DNA of 64,000 bases from Desulfobulbaceae bacterium (GTDB taxonomy: Bacteria; Desulfobacterota; Desulfobulbia; Desulfobulbales; SURF-16): contig JAGXFQ010000007.1 in assembly GCA_024637145.1 (NCBI GenBank), positions 62,001 through 126,000 on the forward strand, in the 5' to 3' direction. This document shows, in pieces, positions 7,933 through 17,122 of the stretch (the stretch's first letter is position 1; the number at the start of each line of letters is the position of its first letter). Under the pieces are notes generated by a model that searched no databases, was not told where the DNA came from, and saw only the letters and a program-made list of their open reading frames with translations. The position numbers and the translations under genes were made by a program.

Positions 7933-9171
7933 ATGATAAGCGGAGAAGATCATAAAAAAGCTGCCAGCCATTACGGCTGGTATGTGGTGGCGGCCGGCAC
8001 CTTGTGTGTTTTTGCCTCCCTGGGGCTGGGTCGTTTTGCCCTGGGTATGCTGCTGCCTTCCATGGCTGAGGCCCTGCAGCTCTCCTATGGCCAGATGGGC
8101 CTTATCGGCACAATTAATTTTGTCGGCTATCTGGGGGCGGTGCTGCTCTGCGGGCGCTTGTCCCGGAGGTTCGGGGCCAGGAAGGTGATTGGTGCCGCCT
8201 TGTTTTTGGTGGGGCTCTCCATGCTCCTGATCAGCCTGGCCACCAATTTCTATCTGATCACCTTCTGCTATTTTCTCACCGGCATGGGGAGCGCCCTGGC
8301 CAATGTCTCCATCATGGCCCTTATCTCTGTCTGGTTTGCCGGCAATTCTCGGGGCAGGGCAGCCGGTTTTGTGGTCATCGGCAGCGGCTTTGCCATTATC
8401 ATCTCCGGCAATCTGGTTCCCTATCTCAATTCCGTAAGCAGCAACGGCTGGCGGTTGAGCTGGTGCGTCCTGGGTCTTTTGGTCCTGGCGGTGGCCGCGG
8501 TCTGCTCTCTGGTTCTGCGCAACCGTCCCCAGAATCTCGGCCTGCAGCCGGTGGGCTGGAGTGCCGCTCAGGGTGGGCACTATGAGGCCGCCCTTGGCCG
8601 GCCCCTGCAGGTGCGCCCCGGTGTTTTATATCATTGCGCGGCCATCTATTTTCTCTTTGGCTTCACCTATGTGATCTATGCCACCTTCATTGTCACCACC
8701 CTGGTCCAGGAACGGGGGATGAGCGAGGCCATTGCCGGCAATTTCTGGGCCTGGGTCGGTTTTTTGAGCCTCTTTTCCGGGCCGGTGTTCGGCACCATCT
8801 CCGATAAATTCGGCCGTAAGCAGGCCCTGGTTCTGGTTTTTTCCATCCAGGCCCTGGCCTATCTCTTTATTGCCCTGAACATGGGGGATATCTTTCTCTA
8901 TCTCTCCATCGTCTGCTTCGGCATTGTGGCCTGGAGTGTGCCCTCCATCATCGCCGCCCTGGTGGGAGATTATGTCGATCCGCAGCGGGCCGTGCATGTC
9001 TTTGCCTTTGTCACCTTTGCCCTTGGTCTTGGCCAGGTGCTGGGTCCCTTTATCGCCGGGATCCTGGCCGAGATATCCGGCAGCTTCAGCACCAGTTATC
9101 TGCTGGCCTTTTGTCTGGCCCTGGTTGCCGTGGTGCTTTCCCTGCTTCTGCCCAATCGCCAAAAGGCGTAA
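7933..9171 (+). CDS. MFS transporter, YbfB/OFA-like
   Basis: A 412-residue inner-membrane transporter of the major facilitator superfamily with 12 predicted hydrophobic segments in two halves. The loop between helices 2 and 3 reads GRLSRRFGARKV, and the equivalent loop in the second half is SDKFGRKQA, both classic MFS A-motif variants. The N-terminal LGRFALGMLLP and the LTGMGSALANV segment resemble the YbfB/OxlT-like groups. The substrate is unknown, probably a small organic acid or drug. It stands alone and is divergent from catalase. The start has no strong ribosome site and could be slightly displaced. Confidence 0.85.
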   Translation: MISGEDHKKAASHYGWYVVAAGTLCVFASLGLGRFALGMLLPSMAEALQLSYGQMGLIGTINFVGYLGAVLLCGRLSRRFGARKVIGAALFLVGLSMLLISLATNFYLITFCYFLTGMGSALANVSIMALISVWFAGNSRGRAAGFVVIGSGFAIIISGNLVPYLNSVSSNGWRLSWCVLGLLVLAVAAVCSLVLRNRPQNLGLQPVGWSAAQGGHYEAALGRPLQVRPGVLYHCAAIYFLFGFTYVIYATFIVTTLVQERGMSEAIAGNFWAWVGFLSLFSGPVFGTISDKFGRKQALVLVFSIQALAYLFIALNMGDIFLYLSIVCFGIVAWSVPSIIAALVGDYVDPQRAVHVFAFVTFALGLGQVLGPFIAGILAEISGSFSTSYLLAFCLALVAVVLSLLLPNRQKA

Positions 9172-9206
9172 AAAAGAATTGTTGCTGGGATTCTCCCCTT
9201 CTTCTC

Positions 9207-9215
9207 TGCTATAAT
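9207..9215 (+). promoter_or_regulatory. Extended -10 promoter element
   Basis: TGCTATAAT is a perfect extended -10 box 44 bases upstream of the dehydrogenase ATG at 9260. No convincing -35 box is seen, as is usual for this promoter type. Confidence 0.5.
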
Positions 9216-9259
9216 TTTATTTTTACAGCAGAAGCAGATAGATATTCTTGGAGGATCTC

Positions 9260-10126
9260 ATGACGGCAACAGTAGGTTTTTTAGGGCTTGGTTTGATGGG
9301 GGCGCCCATGGCCGCCAACCTCAGCAGGGCCGGCACCCCTCTTGTGCTTTATAATAGAACAGCAGCCAAGGCGGCAATGATGGCCGGCCCCGGCGCTGTG
9401 ACGGCAGCAACCCCCCTGGAAGTGGGCCGGCAGGCCCGGGTTGTCTTTATGATGCTCACCGGTCCTGAGGCCATTGATGCCCTCTTGTGGGGCGAAGAGG
9501 GGCTGGCAGGGCCCGGGTCGCGCTGTGAGGTTGTCGTCAATATGAGTAGTGTCCCCCCCGCCTATAATCGGCAGTTGCTGGGGCGGCTGCAGGACAAGGG
9601 CATGGCCTTGGTGGAAGCCCCGGTCTCAGGGTCCACTGATGCCGCTGCTGCCGGCTCCCTGGTGATTTTCACCGGCGGTGATGCGGCCCGGCTTGAGGCG
9701 CTCTCTCCTTATCTGCTGGCCATGGGCAAGAAGGTTGTTTATTGCGGGGTCATGGGCCGGGCCACCAGCATGAAGATGGTGATCAACCTGCTGCTTGGCA
9801 TCATGCTGGCCGGCCTGGGTGAGGCCGTTACCCTGGGGGAAAAATGTGGCTTCAATGCGGCCGAGGTCCTTGATGTCCTCCTTGCCGGTCCCCTGGGCTG
9901 CGAATTTTATCAGGCCAAGGCCGCCCTCTTTGTCAAAAAGGAGTATGGGCCCGGTTTTCCGGTGAAGCATATGTGCAAGGATCTCGGGTTTATCGCGCAG
10001 ACCGCTGATGAGGCCCAGGCCCGAGTGCCTATGGGGAGCAGGATAAGGGAACTGTATGAAGAGGCCAGGGCTGCAGGGCTTGCTGATGAGGATTTCAGCG
10101 CCATCAAAAAGATTTTTGAGACCTGA
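9260..10126 (+). CDS. NAD(P)-dependent beta-hydroxyacid dehydrogenase (3-hydroxyisobutyrate / succinic semialdehyde reductase type)
   Basis: A 288-residue oxidoreductase with an N-terminal Rossmann fold (GFLGLGLMGAPMAANL, residues 6-21), the substrate loop VEAPVSGST at 118-126, and the catalytic lysine Lys172 in TSMKMVINLLLG. The C-terminal half is the all-helical dimerisation domain. Related enzymes reduce succinic semialdehyde, glyoxylate or tartronate semialdehyde, or oxidise 3-hydroxyisobutyrate. The ATG at 9260 is preceded by TTGGAGG. It is followed 43 bp later by an iron-type alcohol dehydrogenase; the pair may handle aldehydes produced during fermentation. Confidence 0.92.
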   Translation: MTATVGFLGLGLMGAPMAANLSRAGTPLVLYNRTAAKAAMMAGPGAVTAATPLEVGRQARVVFMMLTGPEAIDALLWGEEGLAGPGSRCEVVVNMSSVPPAYNRQLLGRLQDKGMALVEAPVSGSTDAAAAGSLVIFTGGDAARLEALSPYLLAMGKKVVYCGVMGRATSMKMVINLLLGIMLAGLGEAVTLGEKCGFNAAEVLDVLLAGPLGCEFYQAKAALFVKKEYGPGFPVKHMCKDLGFIAQTADEAQARVPMGSRIRELYEEARAAGLADEDFSAIKKIFET

Positions 10127-10169
10127 TTTCTGCTCTTTTAAGAAGAATATCCTTAATAAGGAGGCTTTC

Positions 10170-11318
10170 ATGTATGATTTTGAATTCCACAATCCCACCA
10201 AGATCATTTTTGGTCGCGGCAAGGAGGAGGAAATCGGTGCGGTCCTGAACCGTGACGGTATTGGCAAGGTGCTGTTGGTTTATGGCAGCCGCTCTATCCA
10301 GGAGTCGGGGCTGCTTGAGCGGCTCAAGGAGAACCTGGGCCGGCAGGGGGTGATTTTTGCCGAGTTCGGCGGCGTGGTCTCCAATCCGGTTCTCTCTCAT
10401 ACCAGAAAGGGCATCGAACTCGCCAAGAGCACCGATGTGGAGGCCATTCTGGCCGTGGGCGGCGGCTCCGTGCTTGATGAGGGCAAGGCCATTGCCGTGG
10501 GCGCCGTGGCTGAAGCGGATATCTGGCAATATTTTACCGGCAGGGTGGTCACAGCCGCTCTGCCCATCTATACCATCCTGACTCTGGCCGCCACCGGCAG
10601 TGAGATGAACGGCAACAGCGTGATCACCAATGAGGAGAACAGCCAGAAGTACAGTCTCACCTCCCCCCTCGCCTATCCCCTGGTCTCCATTCTTGATCCG
10701 CAGCTGACCTGCTCGGTGCCGGCCGATTATTCCGCCTACGGCGCCGTGGATGCCATTTCCCATGTCCTGGAGGCATATTTTACCAGGCAGCCGGGATCCC
10801 GGCTGCAGGACAGGATGGTGGAGAGCATCATCAAGACGGTGATGGCCAGCCATGAGGTGATCCGCCGTCATCCGGACAATTACGAGGCGCGGGCCGAGTT
10901 CATGTGGACGGCCACCCTGGCCTTAAACGGCCTGACCGCCGCGGGTGTCGGCGACTATTCCTTCCCCAACCACATGATTGAGCATTCGCTGAGCGCCCTC
11001 TATAATATTGCCCACGGCGCCGGTCTGGCCATTGTCATGCCGGCCTGGATGCGTTGGTACAGCAGGCAGCATCCTGCCCAGTTTGAGCGCTTTGCCGACA
11101 AAATCTTCGGTCTCAAGGGGGCTGAGGCGGGCATTGAGGCCCTGGAAAAATGGTTCCAGGAGATCGGCGCCCCGGTGCGTCTGCAGGATGCCGGCATTGG
11201 CTGGGCCGATATAGCCCTGATAGCGGAGAATGCCGCTGACCTGGCCAGGCTCTGGGGGATGGATGATCTCTACCCCAGGGAGGTCATTGCCGATATCCTG
11301 ACCCTGGCGGTGGAGTAG
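10170..11318 (+). CDS. Iron-containing alcohol dehydrogenase (butanol dehydrogenase / YqhD type)
   Basis: A 382-residue group III alcohol dehydrogenase that reduces aldehydes with NAD(P)H. The nucleotide-binding segment GGGSVLDEGKA is at 97-107. Metal ligands are Asp194 and His198 in GAVDAISHVL, and histidines in NHMIEHSLS and NIAHGAG. The N-terminus (MYDFEFHNPTKIIFG) is typical of the BdhA/YqhD branch. The ATG at 10170 follows AAGGAGG by 6 bases; the open frame continues upstream into the preceding gene without support. It probably forms an operon with the dehydrogenase upstream, ending at the terminator at 11319. Confidence 0.95.
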   Translation: MYDFEFHNPTKIIFGRGKEEEIGAVLNRDGIGKVLLVYGSRSIQESGLLERLKENLGRQGVIFAEFGGVVSNPVLSHTRKGIELAKSTDVEAILAVGGGSVLDEGKAIAVGAVAEADIWQYFTGRVVTAALPIYTILTLAATGSEMNGNSVITNEENSQKYSLTSPLAYPLVSILDPQLTCSVPADYSAYGAVDAISHVLEAYFTRQPGSRLQDRMVESIIKTVMASHEVIRRHPDNYEARAEFMWTATLALNGLTAAGVGDYSFPNHMIEHSLSALYNIAHGAGLAIVMPAWMRWYSRQHPAQFERFADKIFGLKGAEAGIEALEKWFQEIGAPVRLQDAGIGWADIALIAENAADLARLWGMDDLYPREVIADILTLAVE

Positions 11319-11337
11319 GGGCACAGCCCTTTTTTTC
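11319..11337 (+). terminator. Short intrinsic terminator
   Basis: A GGGC/GCCC stem with a three-base loop is followed at once by seven T residues, directly after the alcohol dehydrogenase stop codon. Confidence 0.6.
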
Positions 11338-11340
11338 TTG

Positions 11341-11697
11341 TTAAAAGGTGATGATCTGGTAGCCCTCTTCCAGATAGCGGGCCATACTGGGATGGCCCTG
11401 CATGTCGTCTCCCAGGGGCAGGTTTTCCGCCTTGACTTCTTCCAGGACGTCCAGCTTGGTGGCGCAGGCCCGGCAGACAGCGGCAATGAGATCCAGCCCT
11501 TTGGCTTCTGCATAGAGGGCGTGGAGAAAATGGCTGTCTGAGGCCATCTCGCCGATCAGCCTGGTGGCCTCCCCCTCAATGACGATTTTCCCCTCTCCTC
11601 CCCGGCCATGGAGGTCAAGGGCATTGAGCAGGACATGGATAAAACAGCTGGGGCTACCAGCAAAGGCAAAGAGCACGGTTTTAGGTGGTGGAGGCAT
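11341..11697 (-). CDS. DsrE/DsrF-like small protein
   Basis: A 118-residue soluble protein resembling the DsrE/YchN fold. It opens with a beta strand (KTVLFAFAGS), carries a cysteine in PSCFIHVLLNAL, and has a VCRACATKLDVLE segment whose cysteines sit where sulfur-relay cysteines are found in DsrE-like proteins. It ends with a EGYQIITF strand. A role in sulfur transfer is possible but unproven. The ATG at 11697 is chosen because the upstream extension has no family similarity; the ribosome site is weak. It lies 190 bp downstream of alanine dehydrogenase on the same strand. Confidence 0.75.
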   Translation of the reverse strand: MPPPPKTVLFAFAGSPSCFIHVLLNALDLHGRGGEGKIVIEGEATRLIGEMASDSHFLHALYAEAKGLDLIAAVCRACATKLDVLEEVKAENLPLGDDMQGHPSMARYLEEGYQIITF

Positions 11698-11887
11698 GCT
11701 TGTTTCCCTGGTAAAAAAAATGTTGACCTGAAAAAGGCCCTCCTTTCTCTCTGTTCTTAAGAAGAAGGCCCGCTTTAGCTGGCGGCAGCCGGAGCTGCCG
11801 GCCTGGGGAATCTCCTCTTCAAAGGCCTGCCTGGTCTTCCCTTCCTGCCAGACCTTGCCCACTCTTGCAGTTCCGCTGCCGGGGCTG

Positions 11888-13000
11888 TCATTTTTTGAAT
11901 TCCAGGGGCTGCCAGCTCTTGTCCTGCGCCGCCGCCACCTGCCGGCTGACCAGCTGCCCGTCAAAGAGGGTAATGCCTCGGAAGAGGGCGGTATCTTGCC
12001 GGGCCGCCGCCTCCAGCCCCTTGTCGGCCATGGCCAGGCAATAGGGCAGGGTGGCATTGGTCAGGGCAAAGGTGGAGGTCCACGGCACTGCCCCCGGCAT
12101 ATTGGCCACGCAATAGTGGAGAATGCCGTCCACCTCAAAGACAGGAGCGCTGGGGCTGGTGGGACGGGAGGTTTCCAGGCAACCTCCCTGGTCGATGGCC
12201 ACGTCCACAATCACCGCGCCCTTTTTCATCAGGCCCAGCATCTTGCGGCTCACCAGTTGCGGGGGGCGGCTGCCTGGCACGTAGATGGCGGTTACCAGCA
12301 GGTCTGCTTTGGTAAGCTCTTTTTCGATATTCTGCTGGTTCAGGGCCAGGGTGGTGAGACGGCCCTGAAAAAGGGCGTCAAGCCCGGCCAGCTTCTTGAG
12401 GTTGCGGCCGAGGATGGTGGTGCGGGCCCCCAGGCCCAGGGCCATCTGGGCGGCATTGGTGGCCACGGTGCCGCTGCCCAGGATGGTGACGTGGCCGGCA
12501 GCAACCCCCGGGACCCCGGCCAGCAGAACACCGCGCCCGCCTGCCTCCTTTTCCAGGAAGCGGGCCCCGGCCTGGATAGCCATGCGGCCGGCCACCTGGC
12601 TCATGGGGGAGAGCAGCGGCAGAAAACTGTTGTCAAGCTGCACGGTTTCATAGGCCACGGCCCGCACCTTGCTCTTGAGCAGGCTGTCGGTGAGCTCCGG
12701 GGCCGGAGCCAGATGGAGATAGGTGAAGAGAATCTGGCCCGGGCGCAGCAGGGCCACTTCTTGAGCCAGGGGCTCCTTGACCTTTATGATGAGATCGGCG
12801 CTGCCATAGATTGCCGCCGCCTCGGCAACAAGAGAGGCGCCGGCCCCTGCATACTCCTGGTCCGGGATGCCGCTGCCCGTCCCGGCCCCTTGCTGGATCA
12901 GGACGCCGTGGCCGGCCTTAACCAGGGCCTTGACTCCGGCCGGCACCATGCCGACCCGATACTCTTTCTCCTTGATCTCTGTGGGTACACCAATAAGCAT
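11888..13000 (-). CDS. ald: Alanine dehydrogenase
   Basis: A 370-residue NAD-dependent L-alanine dehydrogenase that interconverts alanine and pyruvate plus ammonia. Signatures include the N-terminal IGVPTEIKEKEYRVGM, catalytic Lys75 (IKVKEPL) and His96 (TYLHLAP), the Rossmann segment GSGTVATNAAQMALG, and the late VANMPGAVPWTSTFAL. Length matches the family. The ATG at 13000 is 6 bases after GGAG; the open frame runs on upstream without support. It is probably the first gene of a unit with the DsrE-like gene. Confidence 0.96.
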   Translation of the reverse strand: MLIGVPTEIKEKEYRVGMVPAGVKALVKAGHGVLIQQGAGTGSGIPDQEYAGAGASLVAEAAAIYGSADLIIKVKEPLAQEVALLRPGQILFTYLHLAPAPELTDSLLKSKVRAVAYETVQLDNSFLPLLSPMSQVAGRMAIQAGARFLEKEAGGRGVLLAGVPGVAAGHVTILGSGTVATNAAQMALGLGARTTILGRNLKKLAGLDALFQGRLTTLALNQQNIEKELTKADLLVTAIYVPGSRPPQLVSRKMLGLMKKGAVIVDVAIDQGGCLETSRPTSPSAPVFEVDGILHYCVANMPGAVPWTSTFALTNATLPYCLAMADKGLEAAARQDTALFRGITLFDGQLVSRQVAAAQDKSWQPLEFKK

Positions 13001-13156
13001 TCTCTTCTCCTGTTGTCGCAGCCAGCCCCTGGAAAAAGTGTATAAGAAACAGGAAGCGGAAGACAAATATTTTCTGGCCGGGCAGGAGGGGGACTGTTTT
13101 TTTAACTTATGTAGAAAGATACTCTGGCTGGGGGAGGGACCACTGCTTAAGAAAGA

Positions 13157-15496
13157 TCAGCTGGTGAGCAGTCGGTACATATCAGGCAGGCGCCTGGGCA
13201 GCTTCTTGACGTCATCTATGACCAGGTAGTTTGCGGCGCCAAAGAGGTGGGATATATACTCTGGCGCCTTGGTGTCCAGGGTGATGCAGAAGGGATGGAT
13301 GCCGCTGTTTTTGGTCTCCACCAGGGCGTGGCGCGTATCTTCAATGGCATACTCCCCTTTGTAGTCGTCATAATCCTCCGGCTTGCCGTCGGTGAGGATG
13401 ATCAGCAGCCGGACCCGGGCCTCCACTGTGGCCAGCATTTTGCTGAAATGGCGGATGGGAGGGCCCATGCGGGTGTACTCCTTGGGGCTGAGGGCCGCAA
13501 TACGACCCTGGACGGTCTCGGTATAGGGCTCGTCCATCTCCTTGACCCTGAAGACCTCACTGCGGGTGCGCCGCATGCCCGAGAAGCCGTAAATGGCATA
13601 GCGGTCGCCCAGGCTCTCCATGGCCTCGGCCATGACCAGCAGGGCCTCCTTGATCGCCTTGCCCACCCAGCCTTCGGTGGAGGAGGAGATATCCACCAGG
13701 AAGAGGGCGGCGATATCGCGCTGATCCCGGAGCTGGCGGACAAAGAGGCGTTCAGAGGGGGGCAGGCCGGCCCGCTGATCAGCCACGGCCTCGGTGAGGG
13801 CATCCAGGTCGATGTCATCGCCGTCCCGCTGTCGTCCCACAAAGCGGTGGTGGCTGCGCATCTGCTCAAATTGTCTCTTGAGCTGTTTGATGACCCCTCG
13901 CTGTTCCTTGAGGGCGGTGGCGATGAAGGTGCCGCCGCAGGGCTGGATCTCCTTTTCCAGGAGGCGGCACCAGTTATGGCGAAAGCCCTGGCGCCGGAAA
14001 TCCCATTCATCGTAAAGGCTGGTGCCGAGCAGGGGTTCGCCCTCTGGACCGGCGGTCTGTATATGCGGGGCATAGCTGCGGCCGGCGGCCATTTTTTCGG
14101 CACTGTCCAGGTAGAGCTGGGGCAGGTGACCAAGATCATCCATGATCTCCCGGCCCAGCTCCTGCAGTTTGCTGTCCAGGCCTATTTTTTCATCATCCAG
14201 GCGGATATGGCGCACCACCTGGTTATGGTCGGGCCCTGTTTCCTCCGGCTCGTTCTGCGGGGTGGGGAGGCGGAGGCTCAGGTCGGCGGCACTGTCGGCT
14301 TGTTGCGGAGTGTCAGCCGGGGTTGCCCCTGGGGCCAGGGCCGCCTCCTTTTTCCTGGCCAGGGCGGGCAGGATCCGGATGGCGAGGGCCTCGATAAATT
14401 GCTGCTCCACCTCCTGGCGCCGCGCCAGGCGCCGGGCATGGGCTGCTTCCACCTGCAAAGTGCCCTGGAACCAGGGCGGGCTCGCCACCTCCTGGTCCGG
14501 TTTTTCTTCCCAGAGTGCGTAGATGCGGGCGGTATCCAGCAAGATTTGGCCGGAATCGTCCCAGGAAGCGGGGTGACAGAGGCGGCGCCAGGGTCCGGGG
14601 GGGAGTTCCAGGGGCCGATTGTGGCTGAGCTGCTCCAGGAGGAAGCCATACTCGCCAGCCAGGAGGCTTTGGGGCTCCATGGTTGCGGCCCCTTCGGCGG
14701 CAACACTCTGGAAATAGACGGTGCTGTCGGCCATGAGGCCGGGCAGCTTTTTTTGCAGAAAGCAGAGGGCGCTGAAGGTCTGGAGGAAATGATAGATGGC
14801 CATGGCCCGATCGGGTCTGGCAAAGAGCTTGAAAAATCTGTTCAGGAAAACAGCCTCGTCTTTGGGGCCAGACCCTGGCTGGGTCATTTTGCGGAAAAGC
14901 TCCTGCTCGTTAGGCACCTCCTGACAATAAAGATTGACCCGGACAAAGGCCCACTGGAGGGAGGCTATCAATTTATAGACCAGAAAATTGGCATCATCCT
15001 CGTCAAAAAAGGTGCAGTTTCTGGGGAGAAAGATGGTGGCGGTGTCTGTGCCGGGCAGAGTCGCCTCTGCCAGGACAAAGGGGCGGCCTGCCACGCCGCG
15101 TAGATAGAGGTCCAGGCGCTTCTTGATGGTAGAGAGGAGAAGGCCGCTCTGGCCCTTGAGGGTGCAGATGAAATGGCTCTCCAGGTCGGCCATGAAACGG
15201 CGGGCCTCCTGGAGGCCCTGGGCCTCATAGCAATGGAGAATGGCCCGGACCCAGGCGGCAAACTGCTCGGGGTCCAGACAGGCCAAAGCCGGCTCTGCCG
15301 CCTCCAGAAAGGCCAGGCAGAGGGAGTGACTCACCGGCCAGATCACGGCGATCTGGTGGAGGATCAGCTCCTGCTGGTGGCCGGAGAGAGGGGCCAGGCA
15401 TTCCACCAGTTCCTCCTGTTCCCAGCTGTTGAGCTCGCTCTCCGGGATGATGGCCGTCACCCTGGCGAGGATGGTCTGCTCTGCAGAAGAAGGCAT
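13157..15496 (-). CDS. norD: VWA-domain activator protein, NorD/CbbO-like
   Basis: A 779-residue cytoplasmic protein of the NorD/CbbO family. The C-terminal von Willebrand factor A domain starts near residue 588 with the MIDAS motif DISSS and ends with ILTDGKPEDYDDYKGEYAIE, which is highly typical of NorD. The long N-terminal half is helical, with a variable glutamine/proline-rich linker near 390-420. Family members work with a MoxR-type ATPase to insert or remodel metal centres: nitric oxide reductase for NorD, RuBisCO for CbbO. Neither target is in the window. Its start lies 6 bp after the stop of the ATPase gene, so they are co-expressed. Confidence 0.9.
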   Translation of the reverse strand: MPSSAEQTILARVTAIIPESELNSWEQEELVECLAPLSGHQQELILHQIAVIWPVSHSLCLAFLEAAEPALACLDPEQFAAWVRAILHCYEAQGLQEARRFMADLESHFICTLKGQSGLLLSTIKKRLDLYLRGVAGRPFVLAEATLPGTDTATIFLPRNCTFFDEDDANFLVYKLIASLQWAFVRVNLYCQEVPNEQELFRKMTQPGSGPKDEAVFLNRFFKLFARPDRAMAIYHFLQTFSALCFLQKKLPGLMADSTVYFQSVAAEGAATMEPQSLLAGEYGFLLEQLSHNRPLELPPGPWRRLCHPASWDDSGQILLDTARIYALWEEKPDQEVASPPWFQGTLQVEAAHARRLARRQEVEQQFIEALAIRILPALARKKEAALAPGATPADTPQQADSAADLSLRLPTPQNEPEETGPDHNQVVRHIRLDDEKIGLDSKLQELGREIMDDLGHLPQLYLDSAEKMAAGRSYAPHIQTAGPEGEPLLGTSLYDEWDFRRQGFRHNWCRLLEKEIQPCGGTFIATALKEQRGVIKQLKRQFEQMRSHHRFVGRQRDGDDIDLDALTEAVADQRAGLPPSERLFVRQLRDQRDIAALFLVDISSSTEGWVGKAIKEALLVMAEAMESLGDRYAIYGFSGMRRTRSEVFRVKEMDEPYTETVQGRIAALSPKEYTRMGPPIRHFSKMLATVEARVRLLIILTDGKPEDYDDYKGEYAIEDTRHALVETKNSGIHPFCITLDTKAPEYISHLFGAANYLVIDDVKKLPRRLPDMYRLLTS

Positions 15497-15502
15497 GGCT
15501 GC

Positions 15503-16309
15503 TTAGTAAAGGGAGCTGATCATTTCATCAATGGCGGCCACCAGCTCATGGTCGTCGCTCAGGGGCTCGCTGATGGTCACCTTGCAGGCCTGGCGGGGGG
15601 GAATGCCGCTTTTGATCAGGGTGCCGGCATGGATGAGCAGTCTGGTGCTGGCCCCTTCCTGCAGGCCGGCATCCTCCAGGCAGCGGGTCATCTCGGCCAG
15701 GCGCACCAGTTTATCCGCCTCTTGCCGGCTCACCCCGGCCTCATGCTGGACGATCTCCGCCTCGATGTCCGGGCTGGGATAGGTCAGCTCCAGGGCAATA
15801 AAACGTTGCCGGGTGGAGGGTTTTAGGTCCTTGACCACGGACTGGTAGCCCGGGTTGTAAGAGAGGGCCAGCATGAACTCCGGCGGGGCGCTGAGGATTT
15901 CCCCTTTTTTTTCGATGGGAAGTTCGCGGCGGTCATCGGCCAGGGGATGGATGACCACGGTGGTATCTTTTCTGGCCTCGACAATCTCGTCCAGATAGCA
16001 GATGCCGCCGTGACGCACCGCCAGGGTGAGAGGGCCGTCCAGCCACACCGTCTCGCCGCCGCGGATGAGGTAACGGCCCACCAGGTCGCTGGTGGAGAGG
16101 TCGTCATGGCAGGAGACCGTGATCAGGGGCCGCCTCAGCTTCCAGGCCAGGTATTGCATGAAGCGGCTCTTGCCGCTGCCGGTGGGACCCTTGAGGAGCA
16201 GGGGAATTGTGTGTTGGTGGGCAGCCAGGGCAATGGTGAGCTCCTGGCCCTGCACCCGGTAATAGGGCTCGACATCAATAAAATGTTCTTCGATTCTCTT
16301 GCCTTGCAT
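15503..16309 (-). CDS. norQ: MoxR-family AAA+ ATPase, CbbQ/NirQ/NorQ type
   Basis: A 268-residue AAA+ ATPase. Walker A is LKGPTGSGKSRF (about 38-49), Walker B is ICYLDEIVEAR, and sensor-like SYNPGYQ follows. The N-terminus (EEHFIDVEPYYRVQGQE) and C-terminal CbbQ_C-like end match the CbbQ/NirQ/NorQ group, which forms hexamers that bind the VWA partner encoded next door. AGGA lies upstream of the ATG. The intergenic region in front holds a palindrome shared with the catalase promoter. Which metalloenzyme it activates cannot be inferred from this window. Confidence 0.93.
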   Translation of the reverse strand: MQGKRIEEHFIDVEPYYRVQGQELTIALAAHQHTIPLLLKGPTGSGKSRFMQYLAWKLRRPLITVSCHDDLSTSDLVGRYLIRGGETVWLDGPLTLAVRHGGICYLDEIVEARKDTTVVIHPLADDRRELPIEKKGEILSAPPEFMLALSYNPGYQSVVKDLKPSTRQRFIALELTYPSPDIEAEIVQHEAGVSRQEADKLVRLAEMTRCLEDAGLQEGASTRLLIHAGTLIKSGIPPRQACKVTISEPLSDDHELVAAIDEMISSLY

Positions 16310-16357
16310 GGCTTTTTTGTCCTGGCTGGAGATGGGTGGCAGAGGTCATGGCTATCT

Positions 16358-16372
16358 TAGTAATTATTCTTA
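16358..16372 (-). promoter_or_regulatory. 7-1-7 palindrome upstream of norQ, near copy of the catalase box
   Basis: TAGTAATTATTCTTA has the same half-site spacing as the catalase box at 7705-7719 and differs from it at one of 15 positions (T for G at position 4). On the minus strand the shared core reads TAAGAATAATTNCTA. It lies about 50 bases upstream of the norQ ATG, a plausible operator position. The surrounding 16350-16500 stretch is AT-rich and also precedes the divergent lipoprotein gene. Confidence 0.5.
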
Positions 16373-16534
16373 CAAGTTAAAGCTAAATGGCGGGGAGTCA
16401 AGGAGCAGGGCAAAGAAAAGGGCCCTTGGCGTGGTTGGCGTTAACCTGATAATAATATGGGGTAAGTCAGGGCTGGATATTATATAGTAGTAATTGATGA
16501 AGGGTGTTTTGTTGAGAGATGCGGGTAGGTGCCC

Positions 16535-17122
16535 ATGATAAAACAGAGATGCGGCCTGGTTATGGGCCTGCTGCTTTTTTTGCTGAATGGCTGTGGCGCC
16601 ACCCTGCTGCCCTCCACCAGGGATACCATCAGGTCGCCCTGGGACAGCTTTGCCGGGGCCAAGCACGCCTTTGATCAGATTGACGTCTATGAAACAGACA
16701 TGCAAGGTCTGCAGGGGCTTGGTTTTGATCCCTTTTCCCTGGCCAATATGGAGATCCTCACCTATCTCGATATCATGGCGCGTTTCATGCCCAATCAGGC
16801 CATAAAAAAAGAGGATCTGGACCCTGGAATCCGCGAGTGCCTGGAGGCGAGAAATGGTTGCCTGGCCTATGAGATCAAGGTCCAGGTCCTCAACTCGGAG
16901 CGCAGGGGCAATGTCTTGCTTGATCTCTTTGGTTTCAAACGGAAAACAAACCGCAGCGGCTGGCAGTTTCAGGCCCTCTTTGTCGTTCATAATGATTTTG
17001 TGGTCTATAAATTATGGGGTGGCAAGCCCCATGTCAATGAAACCTCCCTTAAAAAAAAGCCCCTGGGACCTCTGCAGGATTCCGGCGACGCGGTGGTTGG
17101 TATTGCCAAGACGTTATTGTAG
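16535..17122 (+). CDS. Hypothetical lipoprotein
   Basis: A 195-residue predicted lipoprotein of unknown function. The signal peptide ends in lipobox LLNGC at about residue 20. The mature part has no motif I recognise; a middle segment (FDPFSLANMEILTYLDIMARF) is helical and the C-terminal third is beta-rich. The ATG at 16535 is used; a GTG at 16529 is an equal alternative, adding two residues. The DUF3108 gene begins at or before its stop codon, so the two envelope proteins are probably made together. It is divergent from norQ. Confidence 0.75.
   Translation: MIKQRCGLVMGLLLFLLNGCGATLLPSTRDTIRSPWDSFAGAKHAFDQIDVYETDMQGLQGLGFDPFSLANMEILTYLDIMARFMPNQAIKKEDLDPGIRECLEARNGCLAYEIKVQVLNSERRGNVLLDLFGFKRKTNRSGWQFQALFVVHNDFVVYKLWGGKPHVNETSLKKKPLGPLQDSGDAVVGIAKTLL

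Noticed and set aside
11855-13045. Plus-strand 396-codon open frame
   Set aside because: Exactly antisense to alanine dehydrogenase, with no ribosome site; a typical GC-rich shadow frame.
13247-15103. Plus-strand 618-codon open frame
   Set aside because: Antisense shadow of the NorD-like gene; low-complexity glycine/glutamine-rich translation.
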